Notes: a model not told the origin generated them from the sequence alone. DNA of 64,000 nt from Flavicella sediminum (GCF_006381105.1 NZ_VDET01000018.1:119241-183240); one strand, 5' to 3'; shown: positions 35,913 to 45,446, counted from the stretch's first letter. Translations and numbers: made by a program.

Positions 35913-37853
35913 TTAAAATTGTACTAATGTACTGTTTACTTCTTTTTGTATCAATTGAATAAATTCTTCAATTGTAAATGTTCCTATATCTCCTTCTCCG
36001 TGTTTTCTTACAGAAACAGTTCCTTCGTTCTCTTCTTTTTCCCCTACAATAATCATGTATGGAATCTTACTCATTTCTGCATCTCTAATCTTTCTACCAG
36101 TTTTTTCACTTCTAGAATCAATCAGGGCGCGAATTTCGGAATTTTCTAGCAATTCTGAAACTTTTTGAGCATATTTCTGATATTTATCACTGATAGGCAA
36201 TAAGATAACTTGTTCTGGCATCAACCAAAGTGGGAAATTACCTCCTGTATGTTCTAATAATACCGCAATAAAACGTTCCATAGAACCAAAGGGTGCACGG
36301 TGAATCATTACGGGTCTGTGTTCTGAATTATCTGATCCTTTGTAGGTTAAGTTAAAACGTTCTGGTAAATTGTAATCCACTTGGATGGTTCCTAGTTGCC
36401 AACTTCTTCCCAAAGCATCTTTTACCATAAAATCTAACTTAGGTCCGTAAAAAGCAGCTTCACCTGTTTCCACTACATAATCTAAACCTTTTTCTTTGGC
36501 CGCATTTAAAATTGCATTCTCTGCTTTGTCCCAGTTTTCATCTGAACCAATATATTTCTCCGGATTTTCAGGGTCTCTTAAAGAAACTTGCGCTGTAAAA
36601 TCTTCAAAACCTAAAGCTTTAAAAACATACAATACCAAATCAATTACATCTTTAAATTCTTGATCTAATTGATCAGGTGTACAAAAAATATGTGCATCGT
36701 CTTGTGTAAAACAACGAACACGCGTCATTCCGTGTAATTCACCACTTTGTTCGTAACGGTACACCGTTCCAAACTCTGCATAACGCTTAGGTAATTCTTT
36801 ATAAGACCAAGGTTTGTAATTGTAAATTTCACAATGGTGTGGACAGTTCATTGGTTTTAACAAGAACTCTTCATCCATTTTTGGAGTTTTGATAGGTTGA
36901 AAACTATCTTCTCCATATTTTTCATAATGTCCAGAAGTTACATACAGTTCTTTCTGTCCAATATGCGGTGTCATCACCATTTCGTAACCCGCTTTCTTTT
37001 GTGCTTTCTTTAAAAAGTCTTCTAAACGACTTCTTAAGGCAGCTCCTTTTGGCAACCATAAAGGCAATCCTTGTCCTACTTTTGATGAAAAAGTAAACAA
37101 TTCTAATTCTTTACCAAGTTTGCGGTGGTCACGTTGTTTCGCTAATTCTAACAATTCTAAATATTCCTTAAGCAATTTTGCTTTTGGAAATGAAATTCCA
37201 TAAATACGTGTTAACTGAGGTTTGTTTTCATCACCTCTCCAATACGCTCCGGCAGCACTCATCACTTTTACAGCTTTAATGATACCTGTGTTAGGAATAT
37301 GTCCACCACGACATAAATCTGTAAAGTCGTCATGATCACAGAAAGTGATTTCTCCGTCAGTTAAATTTTCAATCAATTCAACTTTAAAAGGATTGTTTTC
37401 TTCTTTGTATTTAGCCAAAGCATCTGCTTTAGAAACTTCACGCAAAGTAAATTCGTGTTTACCTCTTGCTAATTCTAAAAATTTTTGTTCAATTTTCACA
37501 AAGTCATTTTCAGAAACCTTGTGGTCTCCAAAATCGATATCGTAGTAAAATCCATTATCAATGGCAGGTCCAATCGTTAATTTAACACCGGGATAAATTT
37601 TTTGAATAGCTTGTGCTAAAACGTGAGCGGATGAATGCCAAAATGCTTTTTTACCTTCGGCTTGTTCAAACGTATATAAGGTTAAGTTACCATCTGTGGT
37701 TAAAGGGGTTTTGGTTTCAACAGTAGTTCCGTTAAAATTAGCAGAAATTACATTTCTTGCCAAGCCATGGCTTATGCTCATCGCCACATCCATTGGAGTA
37801 CTATTTTTTTCGTACTCTCTTACACTTCCATCAGGTAAAGTAATATTAATCAT
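35913..37853 (-). CDS. thrS: Threonyl-tRNA synthetase
   Basis: 646 residues. TGS domain (1-62), editing domain with [11 protein letters not shown] (about 73-83), class II catalytic core with [24 protein letters not shown] (about 338-347) and the C-terminal anticodon-binding domain from about 545. Charges tRNA-Thr. First gene of the thrS-infC-rpmI-rplT operon. infC follows 36 nt after the stop in the same frame. Confidence 0.97.
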   Translation of the reverse strand: MINITLPDGSVREYEKNSTPMDVAMSISHGLARNVISANFNGTTVETKTPLTTDGNLTLYTFEQAEGKKAFWHSSAHVLAQAIQKIYPGVKLTIGPAIDNGFYYDIDFGDHKVSENDFVKIEQKFLELARGKHEFTLREVSKADALAKYKEENNPFKVELIENLTDGEITFCDHDDFTDLCRGGHIPNTGIIKAVKVMSAAGAYWRGDENKPQLTRIYGISFPKAKLLKEYLELLELAKQRDHRKLGKELELFTFSSKVGQGLPLWLPKGAALRSRLEDFLKKAQKKAGYEMVMTPHIGQKELYVTSGHYEKYGEDSFQPIKTPKMDEEFLLKPMNCPHHCEIYNYKPWSYKELPKRYAEFGTVYRYEQSGELHGMTRVRCFTQDDAHIFCTPDQLDQEFKDVIDLVLYVFKALGFEDFTAQVSLRDPENPEKYIGSDENWDKAENAILNAAKEKGLDYVVETGEAAFYGPKLDFMVKDALGRSWQLGTIQVDYNLPERFNLTYKGSDNSEHRPVMIHRAPFGSMERFIAVLLEHTGGNFPLWLMPEQVILLPISDKYQKYAQKVSELLENSEIRALIDSRSEKTGRKIRDAEMSKIPYMIIVGEKEENEGTVSVRKHGEGDIGTFTIEEFIQLIQKEVNSTLVQF

Positions 37854-37872
37854 GAATCTATTTTTAAGAAAG

Positions 37873-37903
37873 CAAAGATATTAGAAAACTATGGCTTAAC
37901 AAA
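37873..37903 (-). promoter_or_regulatory. Promoter of the thrS operon
   Basis: Minus strand TTTG (plus 37900-37903), 19-nt spacer, TATCTTTG (plus 37873-37880). This is a perfect Bacteroidetes -33/-7 pair, giving a leader of only about 15 nt before the ATG, too short for a long regulatory leader. Confidence 0.8.
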
Positions 37904-37970
37904 CAAAATTTCTAATATAAATGCATCTTAATTTTCGCTGCTTTTCCAAGATAAAAATCAGGCCAGTACC

Positions 37971-38000
37971 TTTATAAAATACTTAGAAATACTATCTTTA
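37971..38000 (+). promoter_or_regulatory. Probable promoter of the exonuclease gene
   Basis: TTTA (37971-37974), 18-nt spacer, TATCTTTA (37993-38000). Each box has one mismatch to TTTG/TAnnTTTG. Predicted start site is about 12 nt before the ATG. Confidence 0.5.
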
Positions 38001-38019
38001 CAGCTAGATAAATTATAGA

Positions 38020-38793
38020 ATGGAATTAAACTTAAAAAAACCAGTTGTATTTTTCGATTTAGAAACAACGGGTATTAATATTGCTAAAGATAGAATTGTT
38101 GAAATATCTATTTTAAAAGTGATGCCAAATGGCAATAAAGAAAGTAAAACATGGTTGGTCAATCCCGAAATGGCTATTCCAAAAGAGTCGTCTGATATTC
38201 ATGGAATTACCAATGAGCGAGTAGCTAATGAACCTACGTTTAAAGAATTAGCACCTGCCGTTAACACGATGATTAAAGGTTGCGATTTGGCAGGCTTCAA
38301 TTCCAATCGTTTTGATATTCCTTTATTGGCTGAAGAAATGCTGCGTGTAGGATTGGATTTTGATATGAAGAATCGAGTAGCCATTGATGTGCAAGTAATT
38401 TTTCATAAAAAAGAACAAAGAACTTTAAGTGCAGGTTATAAGTTTTATTGCGACAAAGATTTAGAAAATGCACATTCAGCGGAAGCAGATACTTTAGCGA
38501 CTTATGAAATTTTATTGGCACAGTTGGATAAATATGAAGACCTAGAAAATGACGTAAAAAGTTTAAGTGAATTTTCTTCACATAATAAAAGAGCCGATTT
38601 TGCTGGTTTTTTAATGTTTGACGATGAGGAAAATGAAATATTTACGTTTGGAAAATACAAAGGCAGAAAAGTATTGGATGTTTTGGCTGAAAACCCAGGA
38701 TATTATGCTTGGATTCAAAATGCCGATTTTCCATTGTATACAAAAAAAGTGCTGACGCAAATAAAATTGCGAAGCATGAACACAAAATTATAA
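38020..38793 (+). CDS. DEDDh 3'-5' exonuclease (DnaQ-like)
   Basis: 257 residues. Exo I FFDLETTGIN (about 11-20), Exo II region CDLAGFNSNRFDIPLL (about 88-103) and Exo III HSAEADT (about 152-158) give the DEDDh metal-binding set. The C-terminal part (FGKYKGRKVLDVLAENPGYYAWIQNADFP, about 210-240) is a putative-exonuclease C-terminal segment. Probably a DNA or RNA proofreading or maturation nuclease rather than the replicative epsilon subunit. Confidence 0.88.
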   Translation: MELNLKKPVVFFDLETTGINIAKDRIVEISILKVMPNGNKESKTWLVNPEMAIPKESSDIHGITNERVANEPTFKELAPAVNTMIKGCDLAGFNSNRFDIPLLAEEMLRVGLDFDMKNRVAIDVQVIFHKKEQRTLSAGYKFYCDKDLENAHSAEADTLATYEILLAQLDKYEDLENDVKSLSEFSSHNKRADFAGFLMFDDEENEIFTFGKYKGRKVLDVLAENPGYYAWIQNADFPLYTKKVLTQIKLRSMNTKL

Positions 38794-38892
38794 AAATTTA
38801 CAATAAGTCGGTGGAAGTATTTGAGAATACCATGGACTTTGATTTTTTAATCCGTACACTGAGCTTGTTGACGTGTATTTAAATAAAATAAT

Positions 38893-39375
38893 ATGTTAGT
38901 AGATTATAATAGCTTGCCAGATTCGTCTAGAGTTTGGGTATACCAAGCAGATAGAAGTTTTTCTGAAGAAGAAATAAAAGAAATCGAAATTCAGGCCGGT
39001 GAGTTTATCAATGCTTGGACAAGACATGGTGACGATTTAAAAGGAGGTTTTACTATCAAATACAAACAATTTATCATTTTGGCTGTGGATGAATCTTTTG
39101 CACAGGCTTCTGGCTGTTCTATAGATTCTTCAGTTCGTTTTGTAAAAAGTGTTGAGGATGCATTGTCGGTAGATTTGATGAATAAATTAAATGTCACTTT
39201 TAAAGATGGTGCGACTATTAATTTGGTGAGTTTGAGTGATTTTCAAAATTTTGCTAAAGAAGGAAAAATTACTGCAGATACCATTGTTTTTAACAATATG
39301 GTGCAAACCAAAAAAGAAGTGGAAACAAAATGGGAAGTTCCTGCAAGTGAAAGCTGGCATGCACGATTTGTTTAA
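38893..39375 (+). CDS. Conserved flavobacterial protein (often labelled ABC transporter ATPase, without support)
   Basis: 160 residues, no Walker motifs and no membrane segments. The start MLVDYNSLPDSSRVWVYQADRSFSEEEI, the middle FIILAVDESFAQASGCSIDSSVRFV and the end WEVPASESWHARFV match a widespread flavobacterial family that is commonly annotated as an ABC transporter ATPase. The label is not justified by the sequence. Function unknown. A 99-nt gap separates it from the exonuclease gene. Confidence 0.75.
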   Translation: MLVDYNSLPDSSRVWVYQADRSFSEEEIKEIEIQAGEFINAWTRHGDDLKGGFTIKYKQFIILAVDESFAQASGCSIDSSVRFVKSVEDALSVDLMNKLNVTFKDGATINLVSLSDFQNFAKEGKITADTIVFNNMVQTKKEVETKWEVPASESWHARFV

Positions 39376-39439
39376 ATTGTAATGAACCTTTAGCTTTTAG
39401 CTATCGGAAAAGTTTTTAATTTAAGAAGAGAAATTAACT

Positions 39440-42382
39440 ATGAGAAAAGCCAAAGGCCAAAAGCAAATAGTAAAAAGCTGTTTGGTAGTATTGCTAGCAT
39501 GTTTTTCTAATTTAAATGCGCAACAATTAGATCCTTTACTAACTAAAGACGCCGCCGCTCAAAAAGCTTGGGTTTCAAACAAAATGGTATCCATGACCCT
39601 AAATGAAAAAATAGGGCAGTTGTTTATGGTTCAAGCCTATTCTAATCTAGACGAAAAGCATGCACGTAAAATTGAAGCAGAAATAAAAAAACACCATATT
39701 GGGGGGTTAATTTTTATGCAGGGTACACCTGAAAAACAGGCAGTCTTAAATAACAGGTATCAGAAAAAATCCAAAATTCCCTTATTAATTGGTTTTGATG
39801 GAGAGTGGGGGTTGGACATGCGTTTAAAGAAAACTTTTCGTTATCCTTGGAACATGACCCTTGGGGCTGTTTCTAATGATCTATTGCTAGAACAATTTGG
39901 ACAGCGACTGGGAGTGCATTGCAAACGATTAGGAATTCATATTAATTTTGCGCCTGTTGTAGATATCAATACCAATCCTGAGAACCCAATTATTGGAAAT
40001 CGTTCGTTTGGTGAAAATAAATTCAATGTCACTCAAAAAGCAGCAGCTTTCATAAAAGGAATGCAAAGTGAAGGCGTACTTGCCAATGCCAAACATTTTC
40101 CTGGCCATGGTGATACGGCTAAAGATTCACATAAAACCTTGCCACAATTAAATTTCGACTTGAAACGTTTGGAGGCGATTGAAATGTATCCTTATGCCAA
40201 ATTATTTGATTCGGGCTTGACAAGTATAATGGCGGCACATTTAAGTGTTCCTGTGTTAGAACCAAACCCTGAAATTCCTACATCAATTTCATACAAAGTG
40301 ATTACCCAATTGTTAAAGCAAAAAATGGGTTTTAATGGATTGATATTTACGGATGCATTGAATATGAAAGGTGCTGCTAACTATGCAAAACCAGGGGATA
40401 TTGATTTGGCTGCTTTTATGGCAGGAAACGATATATTGTTAATTCCTGAAGATGTAGGGGCTGCCGTTAAAAAAATTAAAACAGCGTTGAAAAGAAATAT
40501 TTTAACAATGAGTCGTTTGAATCACTCTGTTGAAAAAATATTAAAAGCTAAATATTGGGCGGGCCTTCATCATTTTGAACCCATAAAAGTAGCAAACATC
40601 GAAGCAGATTTAAATACGATAAAAGACAGCGTGCTACATAGAAAGTTAGTGGAGCAATCTATGACCTTATTGAATAATAAAAACGGTATTTTTCCTATAA
40701 AAGAATTGGCCAATAAACGTATTGCTTATGTGAAAATAGGGGATGCCGACAACAGTAGTTTTGTTACAAGGTTACAAAGTTATGCCGATGTAAAAGAAAT
40801 CCATTATACTTCAAAAACAGAATTGTTAGGGAAGTTACAGGATTTTGATCAGGTAATTATTGGTTATCATAAATCAAATGCAACGCCATGGCGTAGTTTT
40901 AAATTTAGTACTGAAGAAATTGATGTGTTACAATCCGTTGCCAAAGCACATAAAACTATTGTAAGTGTATTTGCAAGTCCTTATAGTTTGTTGCAACTCA
41001 AATATTTTGACAATATAGAGGGGCTGTTGTTGGCGTATCAAAATAGTTATTTTGCCCAAGATATTGCCGCTCAAGCAATTTTTGGTGCCGTTGAAACTCA
41101 TGGAAAATTACCCGTAACAATTAATGAAAATTATCCGGAAGGTTTTGGTTTGCATTCTGTAAATCTGATGCGTTTGTCTTATGGGATTCCCGAATCGGTA
41201 GGCGTAAGTAGTGCTAAATTACAGAAAATTGACAGTGTCATGAAATTGGTTATTTCAGAAAAAATGGCTCCTGGGGGACAAGTTTTAGTCGCTAGACATG
41301 GAAAAGTTATTTATGAAAAAAGTTTTGGTTATTATACCTATGAGCAAAAACAAGCCGTTACAAATAGTTCTATTTTCGATTTGGCTTCATTGACAAAAAT
41401 ACTTGGGGGCTTGCCCTTAATTATGAAAAGTGAAGAATTAGGGTTGTTTACTTTGAGTCAGACTTTGGGTAATTTGTTGCCAGAATACAAAGATTCAAAC
41501 AAAGATACGTTGACGGTTAAAGAAATGCTATCACATACCGCTCGCTTGCAAGCTTGGATTCCTTTTTACTTAGAAACGATTGATAGTTTGAGTAAAAATT
41601 TATTAGACAAATATTACAGTAAAAGTCGATCAGCAAAATTTGGTATTGAAGTAGCCAAAGAGGTGTATTTAAGGACAGATTATATAGATAGCATTTACCA
41701 AAAGATTAAAGAAGTAAAGCAACGCGAAACACCAGGGTACAAATACAGTGGTTTGGCTTTTTTTATGTTTAAGAAATTCTTTGAAGAAAATTACCATAGC
41801 AAAATGGAAGATTTAGCGGATGGTTATTTTTACAAATCTTTAGGAGCGTATACCTTAACCTACAACCCACTTCGTAAATTTGAGCAGGATCGAATTGTTC
41901 CTTCTGAGATAGATCGTTATTTTCGTCATCAAATTTTGCAAGGTCATGTGCATGACATGGGTGCAGCTATGATGGGCGGAGTTAGTGGAAATGCAGGTTT
42001 GTTTTCTAACGCCAATGATGTGGCTAAGTTTATGCAAATGTATTTGCAAGATGGATATTATGGCGGACAGCGGTATTTGAGTTCACATACCTTAAAAAAA
42101 TTCAATACCCGTTATTTTAAAGGAGATCAAGTTAGAAGAGGTTTAGGTTTTGATAAGCCGCAATTAGACCCTGAAGTACTATCAACTTGTGGTTGTGTTT
42201 CCGACAATAGTTTTGGGCATAGCGGTTTTACGGGTACGTATACTTGGGCCGATCCAGATTCTGGTTTGTTGTATGTGTTTTTGTCAAACAGAACGTACCC
42301 TACCATGGATAATAATAAGTTAGGAAAAGAAGATATTAGAACTAAGATTCAAGCCTTAGCGGTTGATGCAATTGTAGAATAA
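39440..42382 (+). CDS. Fused GH3 beta-N-acetylhexosaminidase-like / class C beta-lactamase-like protein
   Basis: 980 residues, exported (hydrophobic segment CLVVLLACFSNLNAQQ). Residues about 40-390 are a GH3 catalytic domain with the NagZ-type motif KHFPGHGDT (about 218-226). A GH3 C-terminal-like segment covers about 395-575. Residues about 590-980 form a serine beta-lactamase/DD-peptidase-like domain with SLTK (Ser about 650), YSG in place of YxN and GHSGFTG. Such fusions are common in Bacteroidetes and suggest peptidoglycan turnover in the periplasm. The 13 residues before the signal core (RKAKGQKQIVKS) are encoded by 7-nt repeats like those at 14650. Confidence 0.9.
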   Translation: MRKAKGQKQIVKSCLVVLLACFSNLNAQQLDPLLTKDAAAQKAWVSNKMVSMTLNEKIGQLFMVQAYSNLDEKHARKIEAEIKKHHIGGLIFMQGTPEKQAVLNNRYQKKSKIPLLIGFDGEWGLDMRLKKTFRYPWNMTLGAVSNDLLLEQFGQRLGVHCKRLGIHINFAPVVDINTNPENPIIGNRSFGENKFNVTQKAAAFIKGMQSEGVLANAKHFPGHGDTAKDSHKTLPQLNFDLKRLEAIEMYPYAKLFDSGLTSIMAAHLSVPVLEPNPEIPTSISYKVITQLLKQKMGFNGLIFTDALNMKGAANYAKPGDIDLAAFMAGNDILLIPEDVGAAVKKIKTALKRNILTMSRLNHSVEKILKAKYWAGLHHFEPIKVANIEADLNTIKDSVLHRKLVEQSMTLLNNKNGIFPIKELANKRIAYVKIGDADNSSFVTRLQSYADVKEIHYTSKTELLGKLQDFDQVIIGYHKSNATPWRSFKFSTEEIDVLQSVAKAHKTIVSVFASPYSLLQLKYFDNIEGLLLAYQNSYFAQDIAAQAIFGAVETHGKLPVTINENYPEGFGLHSVNLMRLSYGIPESVGVSSAKLQKIDSVMKLVISEKMAPGGQVLVARHGKVIYEKSFGYYTYEQKQAVTNSSIFDLASLTKILGGLPLIMKSEELGLFTLSQTLGNLLPEYKDSNKDTLTVKEMLSHTARLQAWIPFYLETIDSLSKNLLDKYYSKSRSAKFGIEVAKEVYLRTDYIDSIYQKIKEVKQRETPGYKYSGLAFFMFKKFFEENYHSKMEDLADGYFYKSLGAYTLTYNPLRKFEQDRIVPSEIDRYFRHQILQGHVHDMGAAMMGGVSGNAGLFSNANDVAKFMQMYLQDGYYGGQRYLSSHTLKKFNTRYFKGDQVRRGLGFDKPQLDPEVLSTCGCVSDNSFGHSGFTGTYTWADPDSGLLYVFLSNRTYPTMDNNKLGKEDIRTKIQALAVDAIVE
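39444..39478. repeat. Five heptanucleotide units inside the start of the GH3 fusion gene
   Basis: GAAAAGC, CAAAGGC, CAAAAGC, AAATAGT, AAAAAGC run in phase from 39444 to 39478. They are the same words (minus-strand form) as the 83-unit array at 14650-15230, with slight decay. Upstream at about 39391 TTTAGCTTTTAGCT is a piece in the opposite orientation. Confidence 0.5.
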
Positions 42383-42384
42383 AT

Positions 42385-42427
42385 ACGGATTTTGTTTTAT
42401 TTTTAATATAGGTAAATCAAAATCCGT
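42385..42427 (+). terminator. Possible terminator after the GH3 fusion gene
   Basis: ACGGATTTTG (42385-42394) pairs with CAAAATCCGT (42418-42427) across a 23-nt loop; only a short T run follows. The right arm overlaps the start of the LytTR remnant. Confidence 0.4.
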
Positions 42428-42549
42428 TTGTATATCGATCTTATATTATTTCTTCATTTACCAAGGAAGAAATTAGGATTCAAAACAAGACTTTGACAAT
42501 TAGCAGAACTTATAAAAAAGAGGTGCTTGCTGCTTTAGAAAAATATTAA
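42412..42549 (+). pseudogene. Remnant of a LytTR DNA-binding domain (C-terminus)
   Basis: After a TAG at 42409 one frame stays open for 45 codons and reads PFVYRSYIISSFTKEEI then RIQNKTLTISRTYKKEVL, ending AALEKY and TAA at 42547. This matches the last part of LytTR response regulators (HRSYIVS...IPISRTYKKEVL). There is no start codon and no receiver domain upstream, so it looks like the tail of a deleted regulator gene. Confidence 0.5.
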
Positions 42550-42580
42550 TAACTGCGTAGAGAAGGATGTAAATAAGTTT

Positions 42581-43126
42581 TTATTCTTCAAAAATTTTAG
42601 TCTCAAAACCATCAATACTCTGACTGTTTTTTTCTCTCCAATAATTTTCTATTTTTTCTTCTCCTTGTTTTTCTGCCCAAGTGTTTAAAGTTGTTCGATC
42701 CTCTTTAAAATCCATAAATGGAACCGCAAAGCCACATGAGGTTTGAACTAAATCTACGTTCATTTCTATAATTTGTCGAGACCCAGCCGTTTTCGGGAAG
42801 AAATCTAAATACTTGTCAAATTCTTTATCGCGGGTGTGGTAAATTTTGGCTTCGCCATAAAGACGTAAAATAAGAGGTTTTCCTTCAAAAGCACAAAATA
42901 GTATGGTCATGCGATTGTTTTTAAGCAAGTGTGCGGCGGTTTCATTGCCACTACCCGTAAGGTTTAACCAAATAATTTTATTTTCATCCAGCACTCTAAA
43001 AGTATCAATTCCTTTGGGAGAGATATTTACACGTCCCTCTTCAGCTGCAGTGCCAACAAAAAACAGGGCTTGCTTTTTAATAAATTCTTGTAATTCTGGA
43101 CTAATATGTTTTAACTTCTTTCCCAT
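42581..43126 (-). CDS. Pyridoxamine 5'-phosphate oxidase-family protein
   Basis: 181 residues. The FMN-binding split barrel is seen in LFFVGTAAEEGRVNISPKGIDTFRVLDENKIIWLNLTGSGNETAAHLLKNNRMTILF-type order (about 17-75). This subgroup (DUF-like general PPOX) binds FMN or F420 and its substrates are unknown. It is not the biosynthetic PdxH. Stands alone. Confidence 0.8.
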   Translation of the reverse strand: MGKKLKHISPELQEFIKKQALFFVGTAAEEGRVNISPKGIDTFRVLDENKIIWLNLTGSGNETAAHLLKNNRMTILFCAFEGKPLILRLYGEAKIYHTRDKEFDKYLDFFPKTAGSRQIIEMNVDLVQTSCGFAVPFMDFKEDRTTLNTWAEKQGEEKIENYWREKNSQSIDGFETKIFEE

Positions 43127-43200
43127 AATTTAGTTTTTTTCAAATATATAGAAAGTGGTATTATTTTGTATCGTATCGAAAATAGAATTTCAAAAAAAAG

Positions 43201-43911
43201 TTACTTTTCATTTACGAAAGCTACTGAATGACAGGCTACCAAAGCGGCAGTTTCTGTTCTCAGTCGACTTTCACCTAAACTTACGGCTTGGAAATTTTTA
43301 GACAAGGCGAGTTCAATTTCTTTTGGTGAGAAATCTCCTTCAGGACCTATAAGAATAGTAATATCTGTGTCCGGGGCAATTTCATTTTTAAATGATTTCT
43401 TCTCTTGTTCTTCACAATGCGCAATAAATAAGGCCCCATTTTGTTGTTGTGCTAAAAACTGTTTAAATGTAACAGCTTCATTAATTTTTGGTAAATGAAA
43501 TTTTAAAGATTGCTTCATTGCCGATAAGATTATTTTTTCAAATCGTTCCAATTTCACAACTTTTCGTTCAGAATGGTGACAAATAATAGGGGTGATTTCA
43601 TCAATGCCAATTTCTGTGGCTTTTTCTAAAAACCACTCTATGCGGTCGTTTAATTTTGTAGGAGCAATGGCAATATGTAAATGGTAGTTCCAAGGTTTTT
43701 GTTTCTCTTCGACTTTTACAATTTTTACCAAACAATTTTTGTCGTTTGCCACTAAAACTTCAGCAGTAAAAAGAGCTCCTTGACCGTTGGTGATATTTAA
43801 AAGATCACCTTCTTTTTTTCTTAAAACACGTACAATATGTCGACTCTCAGTTTTGTCGAATTTAAATTCTTTACTTTCTAAACTTAGTGTTGCGTTGAAA
43901 AATAATTGCAT
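43201..43911 (-). CDS. rsmE: 16S rRNA (uracil-1498-N3)-methyltransferase
   Basis: 236 residues. N-terminal PUA-like part with SRHIVRVLRKKEGD; SPOUT knot motifs ILIGPEGDFSPKEIE (about 188-202) and LGESRLRTETA (about 213-223). The enzyme methylates 16S rRNA U1498 after subunit assembly. Ends 5 nt before the start of the preceding gene in the same strand order, so it is co-transcribed with the outer-membrane protein gene. Confidence 0.94.
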   Translation of the reverse strand: MQLFFNATLSLESKEFKFDKTESRHIVRVLRKKEGDLLNITNGQGALFTAEVLVANDKNCLVKIVKVEEKQKPWNYHLHIAIAPTKLNDRIEWFLEKATEIGIDEITPIICHHSERKVVKLERFEKIILSAMKQSLKFHLPKINEAVTFKQFLAQQQNGALFIAHCEEQEKKSFKNEIAPDTDITILIGPEGDFSPKEIELALSKNFQAVSLGESRLRTETAALVACHSVAFVNEK

Positions 43912-43916
43912 AGCTG

Positions 43917-45368
43917 TTAGTTTTGACTTGAATCTTCTTCTGGTTCTGTGGCTTCAATAGTTGGCTTTTCCTTCTTTTTGAACAATCTTAAAAAGAAACT
44001 TTTCTTTTTTGCCTTAGGTTTGTCAACGGTTTCTTCTTTATTAGAAGACTTGTCAGAAGTAGGATCAACTGCTTTTACACTAGTGTCTTCTTCATCATCA
44101 TCTTCCTCTTCAATATCATTTTCTTTTGATTTGTTTTTCTTTCCTAGAATTTTAGAGAAGAACGATTTTTTTTCAGAATTATCTTGAAGCGTGTCTTTTT
44201 CCTTTTTAGGCTTGTCACGGTCTTCTATTTCTTGTTGAAGGCGTTTTCCTTTTTTCGGCTTTTTAATTTTTTTTGTTTTTACCTTTTTCTCTTTTTTAGT
44301 AGTTTTATTCTTCTTTTTCTTAAAAATATTTTTGAAGAATGACCCAGTTGCAATGGCAGCAAGAGTCACATGAATTTTTATTTTTTCTCCAGCTAGGGTT
44401 AAAAAATTTCCAGTTCCTTTTGCAGCACGTTTTGCAAATGATGGTTTTTTAGGAGGAATGATCTGGTTCCCGTATTCGTCTACATCTACAATTCGATACA
44501 TATTCCGATGTCTGTCAATTCTATAAGAAGCTCCTACTCCAAAACCAATTAAGGTCTCCGTGTTTGTTAACCCAGAATTTAGGTGAAAATCTAATTGAAA
44601 ATTGTCATTTTGTAAATAGGCCAGACCAGTTCTAAAGTTGCCCGTAAAAATAGAGGCGTTCAATGGTTTTTCTATTTCACCAAATACAGCCCATGCTTCA
44701 GATAAGGTATAGTTAGAAGATACTATAAAGTCAAATTGATCACGGTGGTCAGGTATTTTCGCATAAAATAAATTGCTGGTAACTACCCAAAAATCATTCA
44801 AGTCATTTTGTAAAAGTAAGGTAAAGTTGGTTCCATAGTCACTTCCTTCTCTTTGCTGGTAAATGGATTGACTTGGATATGGAATTAAATTTGGACCATT
44901 GTAAAAGGTACCTCCAATTTTGAATCCAACAGTTGGAATCAGTCTTTTCCAATCAAATTTATGTTTCCTATACCAACTTCTAATTTCTTTAGGTTGTTTT
45001 TCTATTTTGGGTTGATAAATTAAATACTTCACTCCAAATCCATAAGAACTGATAAATCCTTTGTACCGATTTGTACTTAGGTTGTTTCTAAACGTGTTTT
45101 GAGAAGCAGAAAGACTAAACTCAAGTTTTTCTGAAAAAAAACTTCTTCTCAAGGTTTGGGTAAAATAATTTTCTTCAATAGAATTAGGAGCAGAACGATC
45201 TTTTATATATTGATGAACAAAACCTGCTTCTAGCTGTGTAACTCCTATACCAACTGCAAAAGGACTTTCAGAAAGTCCAGGTCTATTTGAATTAATGACG
45301 TCTGTATATTGTGCTTGGCCAAAAGTGTAACAAAGTAGGAAAAGTAAAAACCAATAATTTTTAGTCAT
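43917..45368 (-). CDS. Outer-membrane beta-barrel protein (phenol-degradation MetA-like) with long basic/acidic tail
   Basis: 483 residues from the ATG at 45366-45368, which begins a signal peptide MTKNYWFLLFLLCYTFGQAQ. Residues about 20-280 resemble the transporter/MetA barrel (NRPGLSESPFAVGIGVTQLEAGFVHQ, FGVGASYRIDRHR). From about 330 the protein turns into a low-complexity region: long Lys/Glu runs, an acidic patch EEEDDDEEDTS and a second Lys block, with KKSFF elements recurring three times. The tail may be periplasmic and bind peptidoglycan or other anionic polymers (inference). Followed by rsmE. Confidence 0.75.
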   Translation of the reverse strand: MTKNYWFLLFLLCYTFGQAQYTDVINSNRPGLSESPFAVGIGVTQLEAGFVHQYIKDRSAPNSIEENYFTQTLRRSFFSEKLEFSLSASQNTFRNNLSTNRYKGFISSYGFGVKYLIYQPKIEKQPKEIRSWYRKHKFDWKRLIPTVGFKIGGTFYNGPNLIPYPSQSIYQQREGSDYGTNFTLLLQNDLNDFWVVTSNLFYAKIPDHRDQFDFIVSSNYTLSEAWAVFGEIEKPLNASIFTGNFRTGLAYLQNDNFQLDFHLNSGLTNTETLIGFGVGASYRIDRHRNMYRIVDVDEYGNQIIPPKKPSFAKRAAKGTGNFLTLAGEKIKIHVTLAAIATGSFFKNIFKKKKNKTTKKEKKVKTKKIKKPKKGKRLQQEIEDRDKPKKEKDTLQDNSEKKSFFSKILGKKNKSKENDIEEEDDDEEDTSVKAVDPTSDKSSNKEETVDKPKAKKKSFFLRLFKKKEKPTIEATEPEEDSSQN

Positions 45369-45389
45369 TCGGAGTAGTGAAAATTTTGT

Positions 45390-45397
45390 CAAATATA
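45390..45397 (-). promoter_or_regulatory. Likely -7 box for the outer-membrane protein gene
   Basis: Minus strand TATATTTG (TAnnTTTG), 22 nt before the chosen ATG. No TTTG is found at the right distance upstream. Confidence 0.4.
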
Positions 45398-45416
45398 AGA
45401 TTTTATCAATACTAAC

Positions 45417-45446
45417 GTTGCAGTTCCTTTCAAATTGTTATTTTTG
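45417..45446 (+). promoter_or_regulatory. Probable promoter for the DUF4834/YfhO glycan run
   Basis: GTTG (45417-45420), 18-nt spacer, TATTTTTG (45439-45446), about 21 nt before the DUF4834 ATG. It is arranged back-to-back with the minus-strand promoter. Confidence 0.55.

Noticed and set aside
37854..37930. T-box or other leader regulator before thrS
   Set aside because: The consensus promoter lies only about 15-20 nt from the ATG, leaving no room for a structured leader.
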